Position numbers and translations under genes: made by a program. The notes beneath the pieces were generated by a model, which was not told the origin of the DNA, made no database searches, and saw only the letters and a program-made list of their open reading frames with translations. From contig QZLH01000192.1 of NCBI GenBank assembly GCA_003833135.1, forward strand, positions 30,575-94,574: a stretch of 64,000 nt of DNA, read 5' to 3'. Origin of the DNA: Oehlia diaphana (taxonomy: Eukaryota > Glomeromycota > Glomeromycetes > Glomerales > Glomeraceae). Within the stretch, counting starts at the first letter, position 1; every line of letters begins with the position of its first letter. Below are positions 49,291-59,850 of the stretch, in pieces.

Positions 49291-49600
49291 ATACCTCTAA
49301 GTGCAAAAATGAAAAATTTTATAGAAAAAATGAAAATAAATTTATTATCATGGTTTATAGCCAGAATAAAATCCTGACTTCAACCTATTACATCTATGAA
49401 ATGAGCTTGAGAGGCGCATATAAGCAAAGTAAAATAATTCAAAAAATTTAGGAAAACTAGAAGCACTTCTTCAAGAATGTTGGTCAAAAATTTCATGTGA
49501 AATTTATTAAAAACTTGTAGAAAGCATGAATTGTAGAATTGAAGCAATCATAAATAAAAGCCTGTAGGTATCTTACAAAATACTAAAAAATGTTTTTATT
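49291..49600 (+). pseudogene. Tc1-like transposase relic, C-terminal part
   Basis: Reading resumes with HTSKCKN, followed, across frames, by a stretch where SPDLNPIE-type sequence would stand (ILTSTYYIYEMSLRGA), then ENLEALLQECWSKISCEIY, KLVESMNCRIEAIINK and a VSYKIL end. This matches the C-terminal third of Tc1-like transposases, after the DxE/D catalytic centre. Many substitutions and stops are present. It belongs with 44981-45705. Confidence 0.82.
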
Positions 49601-50055
49601 GTATTTTCATAATGTAAGTTGCAAAATTGATTTTTTATTTATATTTTCACTAAAAATTAACCATTTTTAATTATAATAACTTAGTTTTTGAATTTTATGA
49701 AGTTATAGGCCAGAAAACTTTTTTTATATTGTATATAATAAAAAATTTAATAAAAAAAAGTTTTATATTTTATTACTATATATTAAAATTTATATAAACT
49801 TATATTTTATTACTATATAAACTTTTTTTTTACTTTATAGATTATGTGATACATATTTATATCACGTGATATTGCAATATTTAATTACCTGATAATTCTA
49901 TTTTTTATTTTTAAATAATAATAAAAAATTGTTTTTTATTTATTAAAATAATTATAGATAATTTTTTACAGTTTTAATAAAATGTTAAATTACTAAAAAA
50001 AATAATTTTTTTTACAATATATTGGATAATTCTAAATTTTTTGCACAGGAGTGTA

Positions 50056-53000
50056 ATAGTTTAATTAATCAGGCAGATTTTCATTATAAGGAAATTTGTT
50101 ATTAATAAAATATAGCGAGTTTTGATATAATGAGAAAATCTGATATAATATATAAAATTTTAGTAAATTGTAATATTATAATTTCTTATATTATGTATAA
50201 TATATGTTATATAAAATATCATCATTTCTCATCTTTCAAGTTTTAAATTATCAAACATGTTAAAATATTATTTATAACCTTTTTTAAGGTATTAAATAAA
50301 TTTGTAAAACAGTTAAAATTACTTATAATTATAATTTTAAAAGCTATACAAAGTTTATATTAAGTTTTATTTTTAAAAAAAATTTTAATTAAAAATTACA
50401 TTATTTCTTTTTTGGAATATTTACTGAATATTGCGAGCTATAGTATTTTAGATATTTTGTACTAAATAAAACTTAAAAATTCCATTTTTTGTAAATATCT
50501 TACAATCTACCAGTCCAATTTGAGCAATCTTTTTATTTTGAAGAATTCATTGAGAGCTATTAAATAAAAAAAAATAGTTTAAATCTGATTACTGAATCAC
50601 AAGATAAATATAAAAATACCTTAGTACTATATAATTTTAAGAAAATTTTCAAAAGAAATACTATAAATAAAGGGTATTATGGCTTATGATATATGGTATT
50701 TAAATAAATTTATTTTCATCTAGGTGATTTTTTACTTCCCTTAAATTTAAAAATAATATTATACTAATCATTTGGATTATTATATTAAAAGATATTTCTG
50801 ATATTTGTAAAATTTACTGAAAACTGCTATATTATATTTAAAAAATTTCTGGATTTGAAAAATTTTACTGGATCTATCAAAAATATTTCAGAAAATCTAG
50901 CAATTTTAAGTAGATTTTGTGTGCTACTAGTGACCATGATTACTACTGGTAATAAATTAGCAATGCCTTAATTTATATAAATTTAGTATTTGTTAAAATG
51001 AAATTTAATATTAATTACTAAAAGTATTAACAGTTAAAACAAAAAGTATTAAGGTAGCAAAAAAATTTGTGGCATATATAGTATTCTCTTAAAATATAAT
51101 ATACTGTATATATATAAACTATATATAGGCAACATAGCAAATGTATATAATTAAAATTGTATCGATAATTCATAATTCTGGCTGAAATTTTGTTAATTCT
51201 GGCCAAAATCATAAATTCAGCCTAAATTTTATTAAAATTGAAAAATGCAGATCAAATGTAACTAAAAACCATAATTATAAAAATAGCGCATTGAATTCGT
51301 TTAATTAAGATGGATTTCTTATATAATTCATTATGAAATATTGTCATAATACTGGATTAAATATAGAGGAAATTTATTCTATATCATATACTGTATTTTA
51401 ATGATTTTCCTATAATTACCAGCAATAGCTATTAGTTAAAGTAGAAAAATACAATATTTCAGAAATATTGAATTCAAAATATTGCAAGCTAAGAGGTCAT
51501 CCTGAAAAGAAGAATAATAATAATTAACATAATACAATTAAAAGCTAAAAGTTGAACTTTTTTTGCATTTGACCTTTATTATAATTATCCGGGGTCCTGG
51601 CTAACCATGTATCACAAATGATTTTTTGGCGCGCGCTATATAAAAATCAGTCAATGTTTAGCTAAAAGAATTCTCTTATCTAAAAAGAATTAAGCTACAG
51701 ATTTAGTGTATAATGACTTAGCAGGCTTGCATGACGGTGAAAATGCCATAGCCACGTATCCAAGTGTTCAATTATAATTTTGATAGTTTACATAAATGAT
51801 ATCTTGAGGCGAGAGTATCAAATCATGTACCCCAAGTGGCGGAATAGAAGTGATAGCTGTTATGTAATGTTAGAATAATCTCAAGATTGGATGTGGCCTG
51901 AAGCAATTTGTGAAATTATCAGATGTAAATCTGTGTGAAGCATTTATTCTTAAAGGTTTAAAGGCACGGACAATATATTTTGTTTAGAAGGTGGTTGTTT
52001 ACTTTTTCCAGAAGGTAAATCGTCAGAATCATTATCATGTTTTCGAAAAGTTATATATGGTAAATCGACATGACGACATCATGTTCTAGAAAGGAATAAG
52101 GGTCCTTTGTTAGATGGACCAATATACTGTTGGATGTATTGAATTATGGCTAAAAATGGTTGGTCATAAGAAGTAGTAGAAAGTGTGCGGTAGCTTATAT
52201 GAAGATAGAAGATAATTTCAAAATTATTTGACAACATACTGGAATTTCATGAGAACATAAATCTGGTGTGATTTTTAATAAACATAATTGAAATCATTTT
52301 CAATGTATATTACGAATGAAAATGTGTCATACAGTAGCTATTTTTGTAAGGGAAGATGATAAACTTGCAATTTGGTTAAGGGTTATATAACATTAAATTT
52401 GCAAAAAGATGTACAGCAGAAGTGAATGGGTTAGATACTATTGAGAAGATAAATTAGGAGTGTGTGATAGTGAAAGCATATATGATAAAACTGGCAAGGA
52501 GTAAAATGATTAGAATAAGCAACTTCAATTTCTGATAAGTAGCTTAGAATTTTATGCGGACATTATGTTTTAAATAAGTTGAATACTTGTCGACAGTCAT
52601 ATTATCACTTTGGAAGATATAGATTATAGTGCTATGGTGTTACTGAAGTTAAAACAATGCATTCCCGATAATTTAAATTAAAATAATCAACCCGAAGAAG
52701 TGGCTCATTTCATTTTGCAATACCAAAAAAAATAAAATGTACGATGAGAAATGTCTCACAAAAACATGCATATACGTTATTGTCTTCATTTTCTTAGCAA
52801 TAATCCGTCGCAAAACAATGTCCAGTTTTGGTAAGTTTGCACGAAGTTCTTTATTTGTTTATTTCCCTGAGTACAATATATTTATCATCTTTAGGCAACA
52901 ACCATTTGAAGTAAAATAACAATAAAAGCTTTTATTTATTTTCATCCGCCATTTTAGCTTTTTTGTCCTAGAATTATAAATTTTATCTTGCATATTTACT

Positions 53001-53331
53001 CGTACCAATTAATACAATTAATACCAGTGCATTAGAATCTCCAATTAATAACTTTGGAAGTTGGAACTTTCCGATAAGATATCTATCTCTTCCGAAATTG
53101 CTAATAGAAAAAGATATGGGAATAATAAATTAGTCAAAGTCCGTCCATATTTTGTTACAGTCAAATAAACAATTTTAATGTACATTTTATGTGTCGGTGA
53201 TGTTTTAAACATTTGTTTATTGATGATCAATTTGAATAGTCTCAGTTTATTTTGCGTATGTATAAATGTATTAAAAAATTCGGATTATACGAAATTTCTT
53301 GAAAATTTTTGGTTTTCGCACTTAAAATAAT
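50056..53331. other. AT-rich spacer with an old inverted-repeat relic
   Basis: No live gene is seen. From about 50480 to 50620 and at about 51570-51600 (ATCCGGGGTCCTGGC) the sequence resembles the element at 43310-43599, so this is a degraded relative with later insertions. A minus-strand stretch at about 51950-52070 reads KHDNDSDDLPSGKSKQPPSK and is open for some 40 codons, a possible old exon of unknown origin. The rest is AT-rich. Confidence 0.45.
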
Positions 53332-54753
53332 ATGGAAGAACTCCAGCATAAGCGCCAATCGCAACAATTAATGCCACAGCAGCATGGACACGATCTTTTC
53401 TCATTTATCAGAAATTTTGTACTAAAACAGCAGAGCAATGGACCTATAACTATAAATAACGTAAAATTTTATATACTTGAAAAAGGAATTTTTGAAGGAT
53501 ATTTTCCTGAAGACTTTTATCGAAATCAGCAAGTAAACGGTGAAAATGAATTCATTAAACAACTCTACGAACTACAAATCGCAGGACCAATTAATGTTGG
53601 TGAAAAACCTCATTATGTAATAAGTGAAGAGGTTTATAATGAATATCATAATCGTCGCCAGCGAGCCATCCAGCAACACGGAGAAAAAAATCAAGTTGCA
53701 AGACCAATTAATGCAAATAATGAAATTATTGATCATCAAAGAATTATTAAAGAATTAGAAGAGAAGTGTAAAACTCTTCAATTAAATAATCAAAGGCTCG
53801 AAAGTGAACGGCAAAAATTAAAGGACCATAATGACAATTTAAAGAAAGAAGCTTCCGAATATCAATCAGCTTTAGGTGATGCGACAAGTTATCATTTAGG
53901 GAATCAAGATTCTGATACAACCAGTCAATTGTCAAAAGATATTGGTAATTTACATCTTAATTTAGAAAAATTTTGCGGACTGAAAAAAGGAATTGAAATA
54001 AATGATCAAAAAGAAATAGAAGAACTCTTGAAAAAATATGAATGCTCAATAAAAGGCACAATAAAGGAAAATAAAATTTTGATTTCGGGTGTGTTAGAAC
54101 GTTACATAATTGAGATTATCATTGACAAAGCCAATGAATATTTTAATCATGAAGAGAACGATAAAGACAACAAAGAAGTCGACGAACAAAGTGACAAAAG
54201 ACAGCAACAAAATTTGGAAGCGAAAATTGTAAAAACAACGAAACAACTGTTGGAGATGATAAATTTATTTTCAACAATTCGTACCGGAAATGATAAAATT
54301 AGCAAATCTACTCCAACTAAATTACGTCAGCAAATTTTTGGTATTCTTGGAAACCGTGGTTTTTCCAATACCGTTTTAGATGAAAGTGATGGTAAAGAGC
54401 ATCCATTTGTTGAAAAATTACGAAAAGAAATTTTAGATTTAATGAATCGTTATCGTAAAATTAAAGATCAGGAAAAATTGGCAGAACATGAAAAGTTAAT
54501 AAACGATATTATTAGGCAAGTCGTTAATATATTTTTTTTCAGATTAAAAGTACAAGAACCTACCGCCGAATGGAAATGGTTTCCTAAAAATACAGGAATC
54601 AATACGTTGACTATGGACGGACCTTGGGATAAAGACGAACTTGAATATTTATCTGTTGATATCTGTGCGTTTCCGTTGATTGGAACTAATCTTGATAGTG
54701 CTGAAGATGCGAAAATGATGTTTCCGGCGCAAATTGTTGCGAGTTGCCTCTAG
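53332..54753 (+). CDS. Coiled-coil protein, unknown function
   Basis: An intronless frame of 473 residues with normal amino-acid composition. I cannot name the family. The first 115 residues form a folded-looking region (FSFIRNFVLKQQSNGPITIN ... PINVGEKPHYVISEEVYNEY), with a repeated GPITI/GPINVG pattern, resembling a winged-helix-like fold. Residues about 130-185 are a strong coiled coil (IIKELEEKCKTLQLNNQRLE). Residues 200-400 are mostly helical and charged. The C-terminal end (WKWFPKNTGI ... MMFPAQIVASC) is compact and probably folded. There are no membrane spans and no signal peptide. The start at 53332 is the first ATG after a long stop-rich AT stretch. Such single-exon coiled-coil proteins form large families in arbuscular mycorrhizal fungi (inference). 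Confidence 0.82.
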   Translation: MEELQHKRQSQQLMPQQHGHDLFSFIRNFVLKQQSNGPITINNVKFYILEKGIFEGYFPEDFYRNQQVNGENEFIKQLYELQIAGPINVGEKPHYVISEEVYNEYHNRRQRAIQQHGEKNQVARPINANNEIIDHQRIIKELEEKCKTLQLNNQRLESERQKLKDHNDNLKKEASEYQSALGDATSYHLGNQDSDTTSQLSKDIGNLHLNLEKFCGLKKGIEINDQKEIEELLKKYECSIKGTIKENKILISGVLERYIIEIIIDKANEYFNHEENDKDNKEVDEQSDKRQQQNLEAKIVKTTKQLLEMINLFSTIRTGNDKISKSTPTKLRQQIFGILGNRGFSNTVLDESDGKEHPFVEKLRKEILDLMNRYRKIKDQEKLAEHEKLINDIIRQVVNIFFFRLKVQEPTAEWKWFPKNTGINTLTMDGPWDKDELEYLSVDICAFPLIGTNLDSAEDAKMMFPAQIVASCL

Positions 54754-54966
54754 GAAAAATATAAACTAGCTTTATTTTTACTTTTTATTATCTAATATTT
54801 GTTATTTCTTTATCATACTATTATATAAATAAATTAAATTAAAAAAATAAGATTCTTTTATTCCCTTTTTCTTTTAAAAAAGTAAAGTTGTCTAACATCA
54901 TGAAATACCGGAAAACTTTCAAAGTTATCACGCTAGCACAAATGTGACTGAAAATTTACTGACTTC

Positions 54967-55315
54967 TTCGTCATTGAAAGAAAGATCCGGTTTGATATTG
55001 GTACGGTAATATTCCATCTTTCTTTTCATGCAAAACAAAAAAACAAACGTAATAAAAAAAATGAATGTTGTTTAATTCTTTATAAATTCGCCATTTATGG
55101 AAAGTTAATCGACACAATGTTTGGTGCACTCGTATGTGTTTTCGGTCTTTGTCATTAAAAAGAATAGATCCGATTTGCTATTGATAATATTCTATCTTTC
55201 TTTTCGTGTGTATCATGTCGCAAAACAAAAATAAATTTAGTAATTTATATAATTTGTAATTTAGGAAAGATTATTGTTACAATGTTTGGAGTACTCACGT
55301 TTGTTTCAGTATAAA
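54967..55315. repeat. Imperfect direct duplication upstream of the HSP70-like gene
   Basis: Two copies with a spacing of about 181 bp: TCATTGAAAGAAAGATCCGG at 54971 and TCATTAAAAAGAATAGATCC at 55152. Both continue in parallel through AATATTCCATCTTTCTTTTC / AATATTCTATCTTTCTTTTC, a GCAAAACAAAAA run, and ACAATGTTTGGTGCACTCG / ACAATGTTTGGAGTACTCA. The second copy ends about 80 bp before the gene start. It may duplicate part of the promoter. Confidence 0.75.
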
Positions 55316-55396
55316 TTTACGGAATAGGTTTTCCTTCGTGTGTGTATATAAGCATTATTTTTTCAGTTAATATTGTGTTTATTGTATTTCAGTATC

Positions 55397-57921
55397 ATGG
55401 AATTTACTTACGTCCAAAGCCAAATTTATTTATTCGAGTTCGAACCTGTCGTAATAGAGGATATACGCGTTGTTGTTGGAATAGGTGAGCATATTGTTCA
55501 TTGATACCAATTTATTACCTTTTTTTTTAATAAGACGACATTCTTTCATTTAAATTCGTCAGATTTTGGAACAACCTTTTCGGTAAATTTACATACTAAT
55601 TTTTTATTTTCATTTGTATCCTTTAATTAACTGACATCTTAACTCTTTTCTTTCTTAGGGGTTTTCTTACGCCTATGCTAAGCCCGATAAGGCGAAAATT
55701 GAGATTATAGTGAACGATGATTGGCCAGGAATTAAAGGTTTTAAGAAAATCAATACCGTATTACAATATGACGAAGACTATAATTCTGTTACCGCATGGG
55801 GAGCTAAAGCGTTAGCCGGTGAACCCCCCAAAAGAAATAAAAAAAATAAGGATTTATCAAAACCGGTGGAATTGTTTAAATTTCATTTGGGAAGAGTTCC
55901 AGATAGTAAAAAACCCAAATTGCCAGCCAAAGTTACTCCTGAAAGAGCGATAACCGATTATCTTCGTGAAATGGGTATGTAGATTGTTTATGACTTTTAT
56001 ATTAAAAATGCCTTTGAAATTAATTATATAATGTAATTATTGGTTTTTTCTTTAGGAAAGGTAAGATGATAAAATGTATATTGCTTTTTAAGTATAAGAT
56101 AAATTGAGTTTATGATTTGATAGACAATTAAGCAAGAAATCGGTCGTCGCTGGCCTGGAGTTGATTTTTATAGTAACCTGCGAATTGTCGTCACTGTACC
56201 TGCCGGTAATTAGTTATATATTTGTAAAATACACATAATATCAGCATTTATAAAATTATCATTTTAGAGTTCACTGAGGATACAAAGACAATTATGAGAC
56301 AATGTTTATATAATGCCGGCTTGATCAAAAGTCTTGGTACACTAAGTCTTCAATTTACCACTGAACGTAAGAAGTTATTTTGAAATATTACTGCGGGGTT
56401 GTTTATAATGTATGTAAATAACACTTGATTTAAAATTCTTAGCGGAAGCCGCCGCGATCCATTGTATGAATGTGATGAAAGAACATAGATTAACAACTGG
56501 AGGTACACATTATGCCAATGAATCATTTTTTATTATTTCGACAACATTATAAATAATAAAATCGTTCATTTGATCTAAATTAGCGACATATTTGGTTGTC
56601 GATTGTGGTGGAGGTAAGGTTGCTTGCCAAAACCTCTCCAAAATCCTGCGATAAATTTCGGCAAGATTTTACTATATGTTTACTATAGTTTCGGCATTTT
56701 CCGTATAGGTTTCGGCAGTTATTAAGAAGGTTTCGGCAAGCAACCTTAGGTGGAGGAACCGTGGATTTAACCGTTAGAAAACTATTATCAACTGATCGAA
56801 TAGGAGAGACAACTGAGCGGTCAGGTGATTTTTGCGGCGGTACCTACGTTGATGATGAGTTTTTAAAATATCTTGGGAGTATAGTAGGAAAATCAGCGAT
56901 GAATATGCTAAAGGAAAAAAATTATGGTCAGGTTAATTATATGGTGCAGCAATTTTGTTCCCAAGTTAAAATTCCATTCACTGGTGAAAAGTCTGATTTC
57001 GAAACTATTGAATGGGACATCGATAGAAAATGTCCTGCTCTTAAGAAATATGTTACCGGGTCAGAAAGGGATCAATTATCGGAGGATGATTGGGTTATTG
57101 AACTCAATTTTAGAACTGTAAAATCATTCTTTGATCCGGTCATCAACAAGATTTTAGGGTTGATTGAACGACAGTTAGAGAAATGTTCGAATTGTAGTGT
57201 GATGTTTTTGGTCGGAGGTTTTAGTGAATCGCAATATCTTCAAAATAGAGTTAAACAAAAATTTGGCCATAAAATTAGCATAGCGGGTATGTTCGTTGAT
57301 TATTATATTTTTTTTTGAAAAAAGGTCGAATGCAAATCAATGATGATACTTCGTATATTACAGTTCCACCTCATCCACTTGCTGCGATTGTAAGCGGTGC
57401 ATGTGAATATGGACTTGATATGGATACCGTAACTACGAGAGTATTAAAATGGACATATGGAGTTCGAATTTGTCCTGAATGGGTAAGTGTCATTTAACTA
57501 AGTAATAGTAAAGCCAAAATTATCCCAAATAAAACCTAAAACTTTTTTCAAATAGAAACATGGTGACCCACCAAATCGTAAAACATTAGAAAATCGAATC
57601 TACAAATTTTCTTTGATGGCCAGTAAAGGGACAGAAGTGCGCGTGGACGAGGAATTTTCCACACGCTTATATCCAATTTATCCTGACCAAACCTCCATAA
57701 ATTTCACTTTCTTCTATACTTCCAAATATAATGCAAAATATTGTGATGAGCCTGAGATGAACTTATTGGGTAGTTTTAACGTTGATTTGCCCGATACTTA
57801 CCTGGGTGTAAATCGTCCAGTATTAATAACGTTATGTTTCGGTGCTATGGAAATTGTTGCAACAGCAAAGAATGAAACTAATGGTAAAGTCTATCGCACA
57901 ACGTTTTCTAATAAAGAGTGA
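55397..57921 (+). CDS. HSP70-like protein of the HSPA12 type
   Basis: HSP70-fold ATPase, cytosolic; HSPA12-like members often lack the classical peptide-binding domain. Eleven exons join in frame: 55397-55484, 55563-55582, 55659-55974, 56056-56060, 56124-56205, 56268-56366, 56443-56502, 56584-56613, 56750-57286, 57364-57482 and 57556-57921, for 573 residues. The ATPase motifs are in order: phosphate-1 loop DFGTTFSG (residues about 30-37, split over two introns), the connect region RIVVTVPAEF, phosphate-2 loop DCGGGGGTVDLT, and the adenosine motif MFLVGGFSES. Exon 2 is 20 nt and exon 4 only 5 nt (GAAAG), yet both are needed to restore the frame and motif. The phosphate-2 loop has two glycines more than the usual DxGGGT, explained by the transposon-derived intron at 56615-56748. 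The C-terminus is a short beta-rich region. Confidence 0.9.
56615..56748. mobile_element. Introner: inverted-repeat transposon acting as a spliceosomal intron
   Basis: The 134-bp element begins TAAGGTTGCTTGCC and its right end in reverse complement reads the same 14 bases. The inverted repeats extend over about 20 bp with one difference. It is flanked by a perfect 8-bp target duplication, GGTGGAGG, at 56607-56614 and 56749-56756. The intron boundaries fall on the junctions: the donor GTAAGG uses the last G of the left duplication, and the acceptor TTAG uses the first G of the right one, so intron 56614-56749 removes the element. The exons then keep one extra 6-nt piece, adding two Gly codons. 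Inside, TTTCGGCA recurs four times. An old intron is unlikely, given the intact duplication. Confidence 0.88.
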
Positions 57922-58331
57922 TACAAATAATTAATTTTCCTATTAGTTCTTAAATATCATTCATTATGAGAAGAAAATTTTAAATTTTATATAGGACCTC
58001 TGAATACATTAATTGGACGGATCAAAATTTTAGTACTATTGAACATAGTGTAAAACTAATTAACATGTATTCGGGGGTTTTCATCAAATATTCTATAACC
58101 ATAAAATATTGTATCATTAAATATTTCATAATATAAAATTATATCATTATATTTAAAATTATTTATGCAATCTATTCAGAAAATACATTTTTTCATTCAT
58201 AAAAATGTATACTGTACTTATTAATAAAATATTATTGTATAATAAATAAAAATATTAGTTTATGAAATAAAATTTACATAATATTAATAATTAATTGTAA
58301 AAAATTAAATTTACAATATAATACTAACTAC

Positions 58332-58561
58332 CCTAGCGTTGCCCCAAAAAAAAGCACTGGTGGCCGGCATTATGCGGAATTATGCACTGTCACGTGAACA
58401 GTGCGGTGACAAATAACTAGTGACGAATAAGTTTTTACCAACTCGAAAAAAACCAAGTCCCTCAGATAAATATAAACAATGAAAACACTGAGGGGCGTGA
58501 CGGATGTGATGATTTTTTTACATGGTCACGTGACCAGTGCTTTTTTTGGGGTAACGCTAGG
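58332..58561. mobile_element. Palindromic MITE, about 230 bp
   Basis: Inverted repeats of about 29 bp start CCTAGCGTTGCCCCAAAA on the left and CCTAGCGTTACCCCAAAA (reverse complement) on the right, both continuing to GCACTGG. The right arm runs on into GGTCACGTGACC, and a second near-palindrome, GCACTGTCACGTGAACAGTG, sits at about 58384-58403. Flanks CTA on both sides suggest a 3-bp target duplication, as in PIF/Harbinger-type MITEs. GC-rich compared with its surroundings. It lies in the spacer after the HSP70-like gene. Confidence 0.8.
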
Positions 58562-58999
58562 CTAGATTGCGGTCCTGAAAGTTCTAGCATAAATTTTGCG
58601 TAGTGTAAAATACGTTTTAATTCTTTCCCTAAAACAGATATGCCCCTGATTTGCGAATCTACAGTAGAATGCTGTGATGCCGTCGATCGATTTCTATTGC
58701 ATTATAGGTAACTGTATTAACAATGAAAAGGGGTATTATTTTTTGCGTATCTTTCCATTATTTAACTAACCTATATTCTAGATTACGCATTCTACCAATT
58801 TTGGATATTAATAAAAAAAACAACGGATACCCCTCATCATTCACTTTAGTAGTCAAGCGGTTAAATTTTCCGCGCAGTATTAATAAAGTATAAAAGGGTC
58901 TTGCCTTCAACGGATAACGACCTTTAACTGTTACTATTTAAAAAATTCCAAATAAAACTGCATAGTGCTTTTTGAAACAATTTACAAACTACAGATAAC
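58562..58999. other. Spacer, no gene seen
   Basis: Mixed-composition DNA between the MITE and the next gene. No reading frame of note. The last part is the 5' flank of the gene at 59000. Confidence 0.45.
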
Positions 59000-59666
59000 A
59001 TGAACAGACGTGACATTTTTTTAATTTCACTCTTCATTTCCGTCGTTGCATTACGTGAGATGCATGCCCAAGGCATCTTAACAATGGATATGCTCCAAAA
59101 TGCTTTTTCGGGAAATGTAATAACATATGCAGTTGTAGCAGTTGCACTATCTTTTTTTCGCCAGCCTGGGGTAAATAATGAACTTGAAAGAGCAGACCTG
59201 GCGCTAAATAATGAATTCCAAAGAATACGTACTGAAAACGAATGGAAGAATGACACAGTATCGCAAGGTAAGAAGCATACACGTCACAGTCCGCAGTCCG
59301 CGCCCGTGACGTTCATAATAACCTGCGCCTCATTTCTTCTAGTAGGATCAAACCGATTCTTCTGCAAGTCGTGTAACTATCGGACAATATTCCGAATACA
59401 GTGAAGAGATGGAAATGTATTTGGACGAATTTACTGCTATTTTCGACCAAAGAAGGAAAAAAGTTAATCGTTCCCCTTCACAAATGTTTGATACATTATC
59501 AACTGAAATCGGACTTAGTAAAAGCACATTGGCCAATTTCTATCGTCATAAAACGACTCCAATGAAAACTTCGATGGATAAAATCATATCATGGATTGAG
59601 AAAGAGGGGGAAAGGGTAGTTAGTAATAGCAGTAGTATTATCAATAATGAAATTAGCAGTAGTTAG
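59000..59666 (+). CDS. Small membrane protein with HTH-like C-terminus
   Basis: I do not recognise the whole protein. Frame one from 59000 reads MNRRDIFLISLFISVVALRE, a hydrophobic N-terminal segment, then a second hydrophobic stretch VITYAVVAVALSFF, and a charged helix to about residue 88. The second frame, open to 59666, includes MEMYLDEFTAIFDQRRKK and MFDTLSTEIGLSKSTLANFY, a clear helix-turn-helix-like pattern, with a Ser-rich tail. An intron must link them. The best GT donor by consensus (GTAAGA at 59268) is out of phase with the acceptor TAG before GATCAA at 59346; a GTATCG donor at about 59258 restores the frame (…KNDT-DQTDSS). Without splicing the first frame ends at 59404. Splicing is therefore unsettled. 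Confidence 0.6.
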
Positions 59667-59734
59667 TAAAGGATAGCGGGAAGGAACTGCCATTATATGG
59701 GTTAGGGCTCGGCAGGCTTAAAAAGCAGGCGTGT

Positions 59735-59850
59735 TCTTTCATGTCTTTCCTCCCTTGAAACAACCTGCTACCCTATTGTTTTTTACTTTCATTTTTTCTT
59801 AGCCGTCCGGCCCTTTCTCATATTATTTATGAAAAGAATATGTGTGTGTG
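59735..59850. repeat. Segment duplicated at 63040-63150
   Basis: Downstream of the HTH-like gene, TTTCCTCCCTTGAAACAACC, CTATTG followed by TTTTTTA and CATTTTTTCTT, GTCC and CATATTATTTATGAAAAGAA match, in the same order and orientation, 63040-63150 (TTCCTCCCTTGAAACACCCG ... TTTATAAGAATAAAA). Identity is roughly 75-80% by eye. It suggests that the two loci share a duplicated flank. Confidence 0.65.

Larger units (their letters stand above)
45710..49299. mobile_element. Large non-autonomous inverted-repeat element inserted in the Tc1 transposase
   Basis: The left end reads TAGAGGTATACTCTGAAAT. The right end in reverse complement reads TAGAGGTATGTTC, and once the inner element 48573-49282 is skipped it continues TAATGAAATCTGTTCAATCC, aligning with the left end over about 37 bp. 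The flanks AGTGCAAGTAC (45699-45709) and AGTGCAAAAAT (49300-49310) look like a worn target duplication. Transposase coding stops at the left edge (NNISIH) and resumes at the right (HTSKC). It carries satellite units, two inner elements and no coding capacity. Without the inner elements it is about 1.5 kb. It could be hAT-like or Mutator-like, depending on whether the duplication is 8 or 9-11 bp. Confidence 0.75.
44793..50053 (+). mobile_element. Tc1/mariner-like transposon, split by nested insertions
   Basis: The outer inverted repeats begin CACTACCATGCAAAAAG (left) and, in reverse complement, CACTCCTGTGCAAAAAA (right), both continuing TTTAGAA. They are flanked by TA at 44791-44792 and 50054-50055, the target duplication of the Tc1/mariner superfamily. 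A decayed transposase begins at 44981 and resumes at about 49291. If the insertion at 45710-49299 is removed, the element is about 1.66 kb, the usual length for Tc1-like elements. The element is dead: many stops, and split into two halves about 3.6 kb apart. Confidence 0.88.
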
